64,000 nt of DNA from Archangium lansingense (GCF_026626635.1 NZ_JAPNKA010000001.1:4402001-4466000), one strand, 5' to 3'; shown: positions 46,911 to 57,069, numbered from the stretch's first letter. Notes: generated by a model from the sequence alone, not told the origin. Program-made: numbers and translations.

Positions 46911-49268
46911 CTATCGGAAAGCGTCGCGGGGCACCAGGGGGCCCCCGAAGTGTCGGTCCTCGAAGTCACACCGCTCGGCCCACTCGGAGGTGACAGCGCG
47001 GAAGGCGGGGCCGTAGTCGGGCAGGGCACCCACCTCGTGCCGCACCGTGCCGCAGTCCCCGGCCAGGTAGGCGGCCTGCACCTTCAGGCGGAGGGCCTCG
47101 CGGCGGAGGGCCTCGGGCAGCTCGCCCTCCAGGGCCCGGGTGAGGTGGGGCAGCGCCTCGGTGGGGGCGTCCACCTGGAGCAGGCGTCGGCCGAGCAGGT
47201 AGTGGAGGTAGGGGTCCTTGGGGGTGCTCTCCAGGGCGCTGGCGAGCTTCAACAGGCGCAGCTCCTCCTGGGTCTCCCGGAAGTAGGCCTGGATGGGGCC
47301 GGCGCGGGTCTCGGACTCGAGCGCGGCGAGCTTCACCTGGGCGGTGCGTGTCACCTCCGGGCTGGGAGCGAGCGCGAGCACCCGCTCCAGGAAGGTCCGG
47401 GCCTGCTCCTTGCTGCCCCGCTTGGACGCCGTGTCCGCCTGGGCCAGGGCCACCTCCGCCTCCAGGGAGGGCTGGCCCTTCACCTGCTCGGCGAGCGCGC
47501 CCAGCGCCTGGGTGGCCTCGTCCGGTCGGTCCATCCTGTCGAGCGCGGCGGCCTGGCCGAGCTGGAAGGAAGGCTCCTGGGGCTGGAGGCGGGCGGCGCG
47601 TTGGTAGAGCTCGAGGGCCTGCTGGGGATCGCTCGCGAGGTAGTCCCGGGCCTCCTCCTGGAGGAGGGCCACCTCGCGGGCGCAGGCGCGGGAGAAGAGG
47701 CTGCCGGTGCGGAAGCGCTGGAAGGCGCGGCTCACCGTGGCCTCGTCCAGGGGCAGCGAGTCCAGGTACGTCTCCCACTCGGTGGCGAGCGCGTCCAGGG
47801 GGCGGCCGTAGGCGGCCTGGAAGTCGGCGTGAGCGTAGAGGGCGCGCAGCTTGTCCGGGCCGTAGGTATCGGCCAGGTGGCGCAGGAATGAGCCCACCAG
47901 GGTGTACGCGCGTGCGGGGGCGGATTGGTAGAAGCCCTCGGGGCCCACCAGCTTGCGAATGTCCGGGGCCAGCTTCTGCCGGCGCATGCCCGCGGCCCAC
48001 TGGTGCAGGGTGAGGTCTCCCTGGACGGGGTTGTCCGCGCCCACCGCCAGGCCCTCGATGACGCCCATCAGCGGCCAGACGCCCAGCCGGGTGGTGACGC
48101 GGAAGGGCGCGCTGCCCGCGGGGGCCGCCATCACGTGCGCCAGCTCGTGCTTGAGGACGGAGTGGGGGAAGTCGCGCCCGTTGATGTGAAGCTCCAGGCG
48201 CCAGGGCTTGGCGAACTGGGTGCGGCCGGCGCCCACCAGGGCCTGCTTCTCCTCGTCCGAGCGGTACAGCCAGACGCGGATGCGGCCCTCGGGGGCGGCG
48301 CCCAGGAAGCGCGCGAGCTGGGCGTGGCGGAACTCGATGTCTCTCGCCATCCGCTCCACCTTCTCGCGAGGCAGGCCGCGGGGGTAGATGAACTGGAAGT
48401 GCTTCGTGTCGCGCACCCCGCCGAGCCGTGCCAGCAGGGCCTCGTCCGTCATCCGCAGGCCCAGCTCCGTGCCATGCGCCTCGATGAGGATGACGGGGGC
48501 GAGCACCAGGCCGAGCAGCACGAGCGCTCCGGCGCGCAGGCGGGGGCGGCGCAGGCGGGCCTCGGCGACGTCCAGTGAGAGGACGGTGAGGGCGAGGACG
48601 GCGAGGGCGAGCAGCAGCGTCTCCAGCCGGAACCAGAGGAGGGCGGAGGAGATGGCGAGCGCCTCGTCATAGAGGGGGCCCGGCATGTGCCCGAGGAAGT
48701 GGTTGAAGGCGTAGACCTGGGGCCCGAAGACGATGGGCCAGGCGGTGGGTACCGCCGAGAGGAGGATGAGCCCCACGTAGAGGAGGACGGCGCGGCCCCA
48801 GCGGCGGGTGGCGAAGCCGCAGAAGACGCCCGCGACGGCGGACAGCACCGCGGAGGGGAGGGTGAGCAGGGGGTAGAAGCCCACCAGGGCGAAGGGGTCG
48901 CACCGGGTGCCGAGCAGGGCGTACAGGGTGGCGGCGAAGAAGGGCGGCACCAGGACGGCCAGGTTGATGAGCAGGGCGGGGGCGAGGGCCCTCCAGACCA
49001 TGGGGGCCGGGTGGCTTGGGCGGGGTTCCGGCGCCTGCTCGGGGGGCTGTCCGGCGAGCAGGCGGCGCTCTTGGTGCACCGCGGCGATGCCTACCCCGCC
49101 ACCGAGCAGGCCTACGGCGATGGAGAGGGTGAGGCTCAGCTCGAAGCCGGGCACCCCGAAGAGGGGGAGGAAGACGAGGGCCGAGCCGCCCACCGCCAGG
49201 GCCCCGGCGAGAACCAGGACCGGGGGGCGCCGGAGGAGGTTCGTGGCACGGAAGAGGACTTGCCGCAT
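46911..49268 (-). CDS. Polytopic membrane protein with HELAH gluzincin-like domain and TPR tail
   Basis: This 785-residue protein has about seven membrane helices in residues 1-275, then a soluble domain with VLKHELAHVMAA (HExxH) and downstream MGVIEGLAVGAD (possible third ligand Glu), the pattern of peptidase MA-like gluzincins. A C-terminal TPR region (about 545-720; YLASDPQQALELYQRAARLQPQEPSFQLG) follows. It is probably a membrane protease or a sensor built on that scaffold. It is divergent from the PilZ gene with only a 25-base gap. Confidence 0.87.
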   Translation of the reverse strand: MRQVLFRATNLLRRPPVLVLAGALAVGGSALVFLPLFGVPGFELSLTLSIAVGLLGGGVGIAAVHQERRLLAGQPPEQAPEPRPSHPAPMVWRALAPALLINLAVLVPPFFAATLYALLGTRCDPFALVGFYPLLTLPSAVLSAVAGVFCGFATRRWGRAVLLYVGLILLSAVPTAWPIVFGPQVYAFNHFLGHMPGPLYDEALAISSALLWFRLETLLLALAVLALTVLSLDVAEARLRRPRLRAGALVLLGLVLAPVILIEAHGTELGLRMTDEALLARLGGVRDTKHFQFIYPRGLPREKVERMARDIEFRHAQLARFLGAAPEGRIRVWLYRSDEEKQALVGAGRTQFAKPWRLELHINGRDFPHSVLKHELAHVMAAPAGSAPFRVTTRLGVWPLMGVIEGLAVGADNPVQGDLTLHQWAAGMRRQKLAPDIRKLVGPEGFYQSAPARAYTLVGSFLRHLADTYGPDKLRALYAHADFQAAYGRPLDALATEWETYLDSLPLDEATVSRAFQRFRTGSLFSRACAREVALLQEEARDYLASDPQQALELYQRAARLQPQEPSFQLGQAAALDRMDRPDEATQALGALAEQVKGQPSLEAEVALAQADTASKRGSKEQARTFLERVLALAPSPEVTRTAQVKLAALESETRAGPIQAYFRETQEELRLLKLASALESTPKDPYLHYLLGRRLLQVDAPTEALPHLTRALEGELPEALRREALRLKVQAAYLAGDCGTVRHEVGALPDYGPAFRAVTSEWAERCDFEDRHFGGPLVPRDAFR

Positions 49269-49293
49269 GGCCTTCTCCTATACTCCCCCCAGC

Positions 49294-49685
49294 ATGGCCG
49301 AACAGAAGACAAGCGCTGAAATCCGCCAACATGCTCGAGCGCCCATCGAGCTGAAGGTGGACTACAAGAAGCTCAACTCGTTCTTCGCGGACTACACGAA
49401 GAACATCTCGAAGGGTGGCACCTTCATCAAGACGAAGAAGCCGCTGCCCATCGGGACGCGCTTCCTCTTCAAGCTCACCGTGCCCCAGCGCGAGGCCCCC
49501 TTCGAGCTGCTCGGCGAGGTGGTCTGGTCCAAGGGGGACGTCGAGGAGCCCGGCATGGGCATCCGCTTCATCTACAACGACGACCGCCAGCGCGGCGATT
49601 TCGAGGGTGTGGTGGAGCGGCTGATGGCGGACAGTCTCGGGACGCAGCTCACGGAGAAGCTGCTCAACAAGCAGCTCCACCCGGG

Positions 49686-49689
<4 letters not shown>
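49294..49689 (+). CDS. PilZ domain protein (Myxococcus TIGR02266-type)
   Basis: This 131-residue protein has the PilZ c-di-GMP motifs: RQHAR (11-15, RxxxR) and NISKGG (37-42, [D/N]xSxxG). It has the short single-domain form abundant in myxobacteria. The presence of both motifs predicts c-di-GMP binding. Its stop codon overlaps the GTG start of the DUF192 gene. Confidence 0.92.
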
Positions 49690-50231
<542 letters not shown>

Positions 50232-50303
50232 CAGTCCGGAGCACCTCAAGCAGGCGACCTCTCGTCACCGGGATGTGACGGAGTCCGCCCTTGCGGCAGC
50301 AGG

Positions 50304-50315
50304 ATATTCGAATAT
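50304..50315. promoter_or_regulatory. Candidate ArsR operator (ATATTCGAATAT)
   Basis: This perfect 12-bp palindrome in an AT-rich island 13 bases before the arsR start matches the AT-rich interrupted dyad bound by ArsR/SmtB repressors. It probably mediates arsenite-relieved autorepression of the operon. Confidence 0.6.
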
Positions 50316-50327
50316 TGTTATATCGTT

Positions 50328-50693
50328 ATGTCCGCCGCCGTCTCCTCGCTGGATGTTCGTCAGGCCTCTCGGTTCTTCAAGGCGCTCGGGGACGAGACGC
50401 GCCTGCGCATCGTCGCGCTGCTCTCGCATGGGGAGCTGTGTGTCTGTCACTTCGAGTCGGCGCTGGGCCTGTCCCAGCCCAACGCGTCGCGGCAGCTTGG
50501 CGTGCTGCGCTCGGCCGGCATCGTCGAGTCGCGCCGGGAGGGAAGCTGGGTCTACTACCGGCTGGCTCCGCAACTGGACGAGTTCTGCAAGCAGCAGCTC
50601 AAAACGCTGGTCTCCGCGTTCGGCCGGCGCGAGGTGCTGAAGCAGGACGTGGAGCGCCTCCTGGCGGCGCGAGGCCCCGATTCATGCCGGTGA
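50328..50693 (+). CDS. arsR: ArsR family arsenic-responsive repressor
   Basis: This 121-residue winged-helix protein has the arsenite-sensing site ELCVC (Cys38 and Cys40) in the DNA-recognition helix region, as in E. coli-type ArsR (GELCVCHFESALGLSQPNASRQLGVLRSAGIVESRREGSWVYYRL). It represses the operon until As(III) binds. It is first gene of arsR-acr3-arsC. Confidence 0.94.
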   Translation: MSAAVSSLDVRQASRFFKALGDETRLRIVALLSHGELCVCHFESALGLSQPNASRQLGVLRSAGIVESRREGSWVYYRLAPQLDEFCKQQLKTLVSAFGRREVLKQDVERLLAARGPDSCR

Positions 50694-50734
50694 GGCCGCC
50701 TCGCCGCCCCCACTCTCCTGGAGCACCCTCACCC

Positions 50735-51865
50735 ATGACCACCGCGGCCGCAACCTCCGACAGTGTCGTCGGGAAACTCTCGTTCATCGACCGGCTCCTG
50801 CCGGTGTGGATCTTCGCCGCCATGGCGCTCGGCATCGGGCTGGGGCGGGCCTTCCCGGACCTCGGCGCGAGGCTGGACACGGTGAAGCTGGACACGGTGT
50901 CGCTGCCCATCGCGCTCGGGCTGCTGTGGATGATGTACCCGGTGCTGGCGAAGGTGCGCTACGGCGAGCTGGGGCGGCTGCGCTCGCGAGGCCGGCTTTT
51001 TGGCGTCTCGCTCCTGCTCAATTGGGTGGTGGGGCCGCTGCTGATGTTCGCGCTGGCGTGGATGCTGCTGCCGGATCTGCCGCACTACCGCACGGGCCTC
51101 ATCCTCATCGGCCTGGCGCGGTGCATCGCCATGGTGCTGGTGTGGAACATGCTCGCCTGCGGCAGCAACGAGCTGGCCGCCGTCCTGGTGGCGCTCAACT
51201 CCGTCTTCCAGATCCTCTTCTATTCGGTGCTCGGCTGGTTCTTCATCACCGTTGTCCCCGGCTGGCTCGGAGCCGAGGGGACTGCCTTCGATGTCTCCAT
51301 GTGGAGCATCGCGAAGAGCGTGCTCATCTTCCTCGGAGTGCCGCTGGTGGCGGGGGCGCTGACCCGCATCGGGCTCACCCGGCTCAAGGGCGAGGCGTGG
51401 TACGAGACGAAGTTCCTCCCGCGCCTGGCACCCACCGCGCTGCTCGGGCTGCTCTACACCATCGTGCTGATGTTCGCGATGCAGGGGGAGAAGATCACCC
51501 GCCTGCCGCTGGACGTGGTGCGCATCTCCCTGCCGCTGCTGCTCTACTTCATCCTCATGTTCGCCTCCGCCTTCTTCCTCTCGCGGAAGCTGGGCTTCAG
51601 CTACGAGGAGACGGCCTCGTTGTCCTTCACGGCGGCAGGCAACAACTTCGAGCTGGCCATCGCAGTGGCGGTGGGCGTGTTCGGCATGGCCTCGGGCGAG
51701 GCGCTGGCGGGCGTGGTGGGGCCGCTCATCGAGGTACCCGCGCTCATCGCGCTCGTCTATCTGTCGCTGTGGCTGCGGCGCCGTCTCTTCCCGGAGGCGG
51801 AATCCACCTTGCTGCCCCGCCGCTTCAGTGACTCGAAGCAGGCCCCCACCCAGGAGAGAGCATGA
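50735..51865 (+). CDS. acr3: Arsenite efflux transporter ACR3
   Basis: This 376-residue protein has about ten membrane helices. The ACR3 signatures are visible: ARCIAMVLVWNMLACGSNELAAVLVALNSVFQ (with the essential Cys) and LSFTAAGNNFELAIAVAVGVFG. It exports As(OH)3. The start at 50735 is chosen because longer frames overlap arsR. Its stop overlaps the arsC start (ATGA). Confidence 0.95.
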   Translation: MTTAAATSDSVVGKLSFIDRLLPVWIFAAMALGIGLGRAFPDLGARLDTVKLDTVSLPIALGLLWMMYPVLAKVRYGELGRLRSRGRLFGVSLLLNWVVGPLLMFALAWMLLPDLPHYRTGLILIGLARCIAMVLVWNMLACGSNELAAVLVALNSVFQILFYSVLGWFFITVVPGWLGAEGTAFDVSMWSIAKSVLIFLGVPLVAGALTRIGLTRLKGEAWYETKFLPRLAPTALLGLLYTIVLMFAMQGEKITRLPLDVVRISLPLLLYFILMFASAFFLSRKLGFSYEETASLSFTAAGNNFELAIAVAVGVFGMASGEALAGVVGPLIEVPALIALVYLSLWLRRRLFPEAESTLLPRRFSDSKQAPTQERA

Positions 51866-52263
51866 AGACGGTCATCTTCGCCTGTGTTCACAACGCTGGC
51901 CGCTCGCAGATGGCGGCGGCCTTCTTCAACGCGCTGGCCGATCCCCGGAAGGCCCGGGGGGTCTCCGCGGGGACGCAGCCCGGGGAGCGCGTGCACCCGG
52001 AGGTCCAGGCCGCCATGTCGGAGATTGGCATCGACCTGTCGGGCGCGAAGCCCCAGCGCCTCACGGACGAGCTGGCCCAGGGCGCGCACTGGCTCATCAC
52101 CATGGGCTGCGGCGAGGCTTGCCCGCACGTACCCGGGCTGAAGCGCGACGACTGGCCGCTGGAGGATCCCAAGGGCAAGCCGGTGGAGCGGGTGCGGCAG
52201 ATTCGTGACGAGGTGCGCTCGCGCGTGTCGGCTTTCCTGGCCCGCGAGGGCTGGCTCGGGTAG
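51862..52263 (+). CDS. arsC: Arsenate reductase, low-molecular-weight phosphatase (thioredoxin-type)
   Basis: This 133-residue protein has the P-loop CVHNAGRS (Cys8-x5-Arg14), the resolving Cys83 and Cys87 (MGCGEACP) and the acid loop with Asp96-97 (DDWPLEDP). It reduces As(V) to As(III) for export by ACR3, recycled by thioredoxin. It is last gene of the operon. Confidence 0.94.
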   Translation: MKTVIFACVHNAGRSQMAAAFFNALADPRKARGVSAGTQPGERVHPEVQAAMSEIGIDLSGAKPQRLTDELAQGAHWLITMGCGEACPHVPGLKRDDWPLEDPKGKPVERVRQIRDEVRSRVSAFLAREGWLG

Positions 52264-52432
52264 GACCTGGAGGGGGCCACCCGCGTTGGCCACACCTCCG
52301 CGTTGTCTGGCTCGCTGCTGACGAGTTCGCTTCACCCCATGAGCCTGCCCCGATTTCGTGGCTCTCCCGCGGTTTGTGTGGCTCCTCCGGCCTGGCCCGC
52401 ACCGATCACGAGCGCGTCCAGCGTCCGGGGGC

Positions 52433-53452
52433 TCATTGCTCACTCCGCTCGCGGGCTGCCCGCACGGACCTCGGGTCGTCCTCGAACCCCTTGCGAAGGA
52501 AGTCGTCGCCGTCCTCGAAGTCTTGAGCCGAGAGCCACAGCCGGAGCAGGTGCCGCTTTCGCTCGGGCTCCTCCCAGTCCTGGTACTCGGTACGCTTGTG
52601 CAGGATGACCGAGTTCTTCAGGAACTGGATGTCTCCGGGTTGGAAGTCCATGCCCAGGACCAGCGCCGGGTCGTTGGCCGTCTCCTCGTAGAGCTTGAGG
52701 ACCTCGACCTGCTCAGGCGTGGGCGGGGGCACTCCCGGCAGCTCCTGGGCTCGGCGGATCCACCAGCTGATGAAGAAGGTGGAGAGGTGCACGCCGTCGT
52801 AGCGGCAGATGGGGTACTGGAAGAAGGGCGGCGTGCCCTCGGGCTCCGAGCCATGCAGGTGCCAGTACCAGTCCTCGAAGAGCAGGTGCATCAGGTCGGG
52901 TCGCTTGCGGAGCAGCTCGTTGAACACCCGGACCGAGCTGACCAGCTGGCTCACTCCCCCCTGCCGCGCGGGTTTCAGGCAGAGCAACCCGATGATGTCT
53001 GCGCCGTCGGTATGGAAGTCCTGTTCCGCCCGGGTCGTGTAGAGGCGGGTGGTGGGCTTCTTCGGATCCGCGCCCGTATCCCGGATGTGACACAGCGTCT
53101 CGCCCTGGCCATTCTGGGGGACCGGAGCGCCAAAATGCAGTCCGAGCAGCCAATAGAGCTTCGCGACCTCGTCGACGGTGTGGCCCTCGATCGGAACCCC
53201 GCGGACGAGGACGAAGCCACGGCCCCGGTGAATCTCTTCCCGGAGCCGGCTCAGCGTGGGCCTCAGCTCGGGCAGGGCGTGCGTGCCGCGCGTGATTTCT
53301 TCGCGCTCGAGCCCGCGCAGGCGGTGAAGGGTCCGGCGCAGCTCCTCACGCTCGCCCGGCGTCAACACGTGGATCCACTGCGTGCTGTTTCGGAGTGACG
53401 CCCCCTCCCAGGCGGCAGCAGAGTGGATGGGAGCGTCGGGTCGGTGGAGCAT
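52433..53452 (-). CDS. TauD/TfdA family Fe(II)/2-oxoglutarate dioxygenase
   Basis: This 339-residue protein starts at the ATG with GAGG 5 nt upstream; a GTG ten codons earlier is an alternative. The facial triad is visible: FHTDGAD (His-x-Asp) and VILHKRTEYQD (distal His), with RHLLRLWL supplying the Arg for 2-oxoglutarate. The substrate is unknown. The ArsR-type regulator gene lies upstream on the same strand. Confidence 0.9.
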   Translation of the reverse strand: MLHRPDAPIHSAAAWEGASLRNSTQWIHVLTPGEREELRRTLHRLRGLEREEITRGTHALPELRPTLSRLREEIHRGRGFVLVRGVPIEGHTVDEVAKLYWLLGLHFGAPVPQNGQGETLCHIRDTGADPKKPTTRLYTTRAEQDFHTDGADIIGLLCLKPARQGGVSQLVSSVRVFNELLRKRPDLMHLLFEDWYWHLHGSEPEGTPPFFQYPICRYDGVHLSTFFISWWIRRAQELPGVPPPTPEQVEVLKLYEETANDPALVLGMDFQPGDIQFLKNSVILHKRTEYQDWEEPERKRHLLRLWLSAQDFEDGDDFLRKGFEDDPRSVRAARERSEQ

Positions 53453-53545
53453 CGCATCCTCGATTTGTGTATCTGTGTGCACGCGTACACATAATGAAGG
53501 AAAGTCCTCCCGTCAATCAGGCGAGCGCTGGTTGCTCGGGAGGCC

Positions 53546-53932
53546 TCAGCGGGGACGGGGCTTGTTGCGGCTCTCCACGCGAGGGGTGGGGGGAGGCTCG
53601 GGCGGGAGCGGACAGCAGTCGGGGACGGCGGCGCGGACGCGCGCCGTGATGGCCTCGAGGGTGGCGAGGAACTTCATGGGGTCGAGCGAGTAGATGCGCT
53701 GGCGCCCCTGGGGGGTGACGCGGACGATGCCCGCGTCCTCGAGCACCTTGAGGTGCCGGGAGATGACCGAGCGCTCCTGGGGCAGGTGCGAGGCGATGGA
53801 CGTCACGTCGCTGGCGCCGTGGAGCAGGAGCACCCGCAGGATTTCGAGGCGGGCACGCTCGGTGAGCGCTCGAAGGAAGTCGGAGTCGAGCACCTCCATG
53901 ATGTCCTGGATGGCGCGTTGTCGGGTGCGCAT
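53546..53932 (-). CDS. ArsR-type winged-helix transcriptional regulator
   Basis: This 128-residue protein has the ArsR helix-turn-helix (ARLEILRVLLLHGASDVTSIASHLPQERSVISRHLKVLEDAGIVRVTPQGRQRIYSL). It lacks the ELCVC arsenic site. A C-terminal CC pair (PDCCPLPPEP) could bind metal, as in some variants. A GTG nine codons upstream is possible, but those codons have poor third-position GC, so the ATG at 53932 is preferred. It is just upstream of the dioxygenase gene. Confidence 0.86.
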   Translation of the reverse strand: MRTRQRAIQDIMEVLDSDFLRALTERARLEILRVLLLHGASDVTSIASHLPQERSVISRHLKVLEDAGIVRVTPQGRQRIYSLDPMKFLATLEAITARVRAAVPDCCPLPPEPPPTPRVESRNKPRPR

Positions 53933-53955
53933 GCGCAGGATTCTGTCATGAGTGG

Positions 53956-54111
53956 CCACTTCTTGCAGGGGAGGTACATCCCGGCCTGGGCGTCCACCTG
54001 CACGTAGATGCGCAGGAAGGACGGGGGCGGGTAGACGCCCGTCACCTCCGTGTGAAGCACCTGGCCCCGCAGGCAGCCCAGCGCCTCCTGGAAGGACAGC
54101 TCGGTGGACAT
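53956..54111 (-). pseudogene. Truncated ORF remnant (5' end of a lost gene)
   Basis: Reading from an ATG at 54111, 52 codons have the strong GC bias of real genes (MSTELSFQEALGCLRGQVLH, then a Pro-rich YPPPSFLRIYVQVD). Past about 53956 the frame loses the bias and runs into the ArsR-type gene in another frame. This looks like a gene truncated by a rearrangement upstream of the regulator. A genuine short gene ending at 53803 is the alternative. Confidence 0.4.
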
Positions 54112-54117
54112 GGGCAC

Positions 54118-54396
54118 CCGTTGGTCATCCCAGAGTTGTGCGCCGGGTGAGCAAACGGCGCGAGGTATTCAGCGTAGTGGCCCTCATTGCACCCCTGCTG
54201 CGCGGCTGGCCGTGGAGCAGCAGGTGCTGAACCTGGGAACGAGGCCCTGGACGCCCGCGGGTGCGGTGCTGATGGGACCGCGGCACACAGAGTGGAAGGC
54301 GCACCCTGAAGCTGTGGAGCCAGGACGCTGGCTCCAGCGAGTTCTTCGACGGCGTGACATTCCCGTAGCTTCGACCGGGCGTCTACATGGCGGTCC
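54118..54396 (+). other. Non-coding or decayed stretch with a possible gene tail
   Basis: No intact gene is visible here. On the plus strand, one frame ending at TAG near 54360 reads TLKLWSQDAGSSEFFDGVTF, similar to the last strand of a carbohydrate-binding or jelly-roll domain. A second frame just upstream also has coding-like third positions. Together with the neighbouring truncated ORF this suggests gene decay. Confidence 0.35.
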
Positions 54397-55719
54397 TCAC
54401 CTTGAGACAGGAACCACGGGCATTCCCTCGACGGAAGGCGAGTGCGAGATACGGATGGCCGGGTCGTCGACGCGCGTGCCGTCCCTCTTCACGCGGGTGC
54501 CGAGGATGACCTGGAAGGGGGGCTCGTCGATGGCGGGCGCGGCGCCGTAGGCCATGAAGTACTTCCCGTCCCCGAAGACCACGTCCTGGTCGACCTCGCG
54601 GACGAACAGGTCATCCGAGAGCAGGAAGCTGCGCGGATAGACTCGTCTCCCATCGGGCTTCACGAGGTTGCCCCGGACGGAGAAGCGGTCCGGCCCTAGC
54701 CGGCTCCAGGTGGCGAGCACCCGTTGTCCGTCGTAGGCGAGGGCGGGAAGGGTGTCTTCGTCCGGACCGGTGGAGATGGGAAAGCCATCGGGGTCTGGCA
54801 CGCAGCCGTTGGACTTCACGAGCGTCCCGAAGATGTCCTGGGTGCCGTTGCGCGAGTCGGTCCAGGCGACGAAGAAGCCCTGCTTCGTCGCGACCATGTC
54901 CACGAAGGTCTGGCTGCCAGGCGTGTCCGAGAGGAGGAAACCGCCCGGGTCGAGCACGGTCCCATCGGACTTCACGCGGGAGGCGAGGATCTTCGTGGCG
55001 CCGAAGCGCGCATCGCTCCAGGCGACGAGGAAGCGGTTGTCGGACCAGGCCACCGGGACACCGAACGACGAGATGTGCGAGGCGGGAGACGAGATGACGA
55101 TCTCCCGGGTGCTGAGGCCCCCGTCGTCGGTCGTCACGATGGCGGCGCGGATGCTCGGGGGGTCCAAGAAGCCAAAGTCGGCCCAGGCCACCAGGCACTT
55201 GCGCCAGGCGCAGGCGATGCCTGGCGACGAGGACGGGTCTCCCCGGATCTCCGCGAGCGCCAGGGGCGGGCCGTCCACCGTGCCATCGCGATTCACGCGG
55301 ACCAGGTTCAGCGTGAACTCTCCCGGCCAGACGACGAGGAACTGCTTGCCATCGAAGGCGACAGCGGGACCTCCTGCCTGGACGGGAGGCTCGGGATTGA
55401 GCCGGATCGCCTCGGGGTCGAGCAACCTGCCATTCTTCGACACGCGCGCGGCATAGAGCTCGCCGGGCCGGCCCACGTCGCGCCAGACGACGAGGAACTG
55501 ATTCCCATCCGTGGCCAGCGCGGCCCCGCTGGCGAAGGAAGGCATGGACCACGTGGGCACGGGGCTCGGTTTGCTACTGCCGCCATGCATCGCGGAGACG
55601 GTGCTCTCCCTCGCCTCTTCCTCTGGAGTCTCCGGCGCGACACCGCACGCGGCGATCGTGAGCGCTCCCAACCACAACCACCTCGAGACCCACCGTCGGG
55701 CCCTCGCCTCGGGATTCAT
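54397..55719 (-). CDS. Repeat-containing putative lipoprotein (beta-propeller-like)
   Basis: This 440-residue protein has a signal with IAAC lipobox (about Cys25). The mature part has about seven repeats with the pattern DG..FLVVW.D...I.A.RV...G..LDP (examples: DGNQFLVVWRDVGRPGELYAARV and DNRFLVAWSDARFGATKILASRV), suggesting a beta-propeller. Similar proteins are widespread and unassigned in myxobacteria. The start at 55719 follows a G-rich ribosome site. Confidence 0.83.
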   Translation of the reverse strand: MNPEARARRWVSRWLWLGALTIAACGVAPETPEEEARESTVSAMHGGSSKPSPVPTWSMPSFASGAALATDGNQFLVVWRDVGRPGELYAARVSKNGRLLDPEAIRLNPEPPVQAGGPAVAFDGKQFLVVWPGEFTLNLVRVNRDGTVDGPPLALAEIRGDPSSSPGIACAWRKCLVAWADFGFLDPPSIRAAIVTTDDGGLSTREIVISSPASHISSFGVPVAWSDNRFLVAWSDARFGATKILASRVKSDGTVLDPGGFLLSDTPGSQTFVDMVATKQGFFVAWTDSRNGTQDIFGTLVKSNGCVPDPDGFPISTGPDEDTLPALAYDGQRVLATWSRLGPDRFSVRGNLVKPDGRRVYPRSFLLSDDLFVREVDQDVVFGDGKYFMAYGAAPAIDEPPFQVILGTRVKRDGTRVDDPAIRISHSPSVEGMPVVPVSR

Positions 55720-55926
55720 CAGGTTCCCCCCCTTGTGGACATCGGAGACAAGCTTCGTCGCGCGGGGCGAGGGAACAACGTCCCTCAGGTGGGGCACGAG
55801 CGCGGGGTGGCGGACGGCACCAGTGTTCCACCGGGCGTCTCGGGCTCGCTTGCCCGGTGGGGGCGCGGCGGGGGCGAACCGGGTTGCTCGGCCCTGGCGG
55901 ACGATGGCGCGAGAGCCTCGTGTGTT

Positions 55927-56997
55927 CTACTTCGCTCTTCCAGAAGAGAGGGCCCGTACCTTCCGGGCGATCTCCGCGTTCTCGTAGAGCCCACCGAAGT
56001 GCTCCGCCCCCGGCCCCAGGGCGAAGATCGGAACGAGCGAGCCCGTGTGCAGGCTCGTCCCGAACTCCAGCGCCAGCGCTCCGCTGGCGTCCTCCACGAC
56101 ACGCAATCCCCCCGTCTCATGGTCTCCGGCGACGAGCACGAGCGTGTCACCGCGCTCGCGCGCGAACTCCGCGACGACGCCCACCGTCTCGTCGAAGGAG
56201 CGCAGGCTGGTCATCAGGTCGGCCGCCGTGTTCGTATGACTCGCCCGGTCCGTGCCCTCGTGCTCCACGACGAGGAAGAAGCCATCCGGGTCCTTCGACA
56301 GGCGCTCCAATGCCCAGCGAGCCAGCTCGGGGAGCCGGGCCTCTGGGACGTCCACGTCGTTCCGCTGTGACGGGAAGGCGGCGAGCACCTTTGTCGAGGG
56401 GGCCGAAGCGAGCGCGGCGGGCTCGGTGATGAGAGACCAGCCGTGCTGGGCTGCGGCAGTGGGCAGGGCGGGCAGCCCATTCTTCCCGAACAACTCCGCG
56501 CCGCTACCCGCGAGGACGTCCACGCTGCTTCCGAGGAGCTGGCCGATGATGGCCGCCACGTTCTCCCGGCTGGCCGTGTGGACCGCGAAGGCCGCGGGCG
56601 TCGCGTCCCAGAAGACGGCCGTCGTCACCAGTCCAGTCGATCTTCCCTCGCCCTCCGCGAGCTCGAGGAGCGTTGTGCGCGGCTGTCCCTCGGAGTCCAC
56701 GCCCAGCATCCGGTTGTTCGTCTTCACGCCGGTGGCCATCGCCGTCGCCGCAGCCGCCGAATCGGTGACCCGCGAGCTGGCGGAGCGGGTCGCCACCAGC
56801 CCCGTCACAGGAAAGCGGCCTGCCTGGAAGTCCTCGCCCCGGAGGAGTCTGGCCGCCGCGAAGTGAGAGGGGCCCATGCCGTCGCCCACCACGAGGACGA
56901 TGTTCTTCGGGGTGGCTGAGCGGGCCTCGGGCGCGGCGGCCGGGAGCGAACGACAGGAGAGGGTGAGGAGGGCCAGGAGCCAGAGCGAGCGGGACAT
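55927..56997 (-). CDS. Alkaline phosphatase (PhoA family)
   Basis: This 356-residue protein has a signal peptide with a possible lipobox (LTLSC). PhoA motifs: NIVLVVGDGMGPSH (metal-binding Asp), TDSAAAATAMATG (nucleophile Ser80), VVEHEGTDRASH and LVAGDHETGG (metal ligands). It releases phosphate from phosphomonoesters in the periplasm. It is divergent from the LysR gene at 57070. Confidence 0.93.
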   Translation of the reverse strand: MSRSLWLLALLTLSCRSLPAAAPEARSATPKNIVLVVGDGMGPSHFAAARLLRGEDFQAGRFPVTGLVATRSASSRVTDSAAAATAMATGVKTNNRMLGVDSEGQPRTTLLELAEGEGRSTGLVTTAVFWDATPAAFAVHTASRENVAAIIGQLLGSSVDVLAGSGAELFGKNGLPALPTAAAQHGWSLITEPAALASAPSTKVLAAFPSQRNDVDVPEARLPELARWALERLSKDPDGFFLVVEHEGTDRASHTNTAADLMTSLRSFDETVGVVAEFARERGDTLVLVAGDHETGGLRVVEDASGALALEFGTSLHTGSLVPIFALGPGAEHFGGLYENAEIARKVRALSSGRAK

Positions 56998-57069
56998 GGC
57001 GCGTTCTTTTCGCCGATGTGCCTCACAAAAACCAATTGAACGTTTTCCGGGGGTGGCAAAAATCCATTG

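Noticed and set aside
53546..53932. Second arsenic repressor
   Set aside because: Lacks the ELCVC site of the arsR at 50328 and is next to a dioxygenase, not arsenic genes.
54104..54550. Plus-strand gene across the intergenic region
   Set aside because: Runs into the opposite-strand lipoprotein gene and lacks consistent codon bias; treated as decayed sequence.
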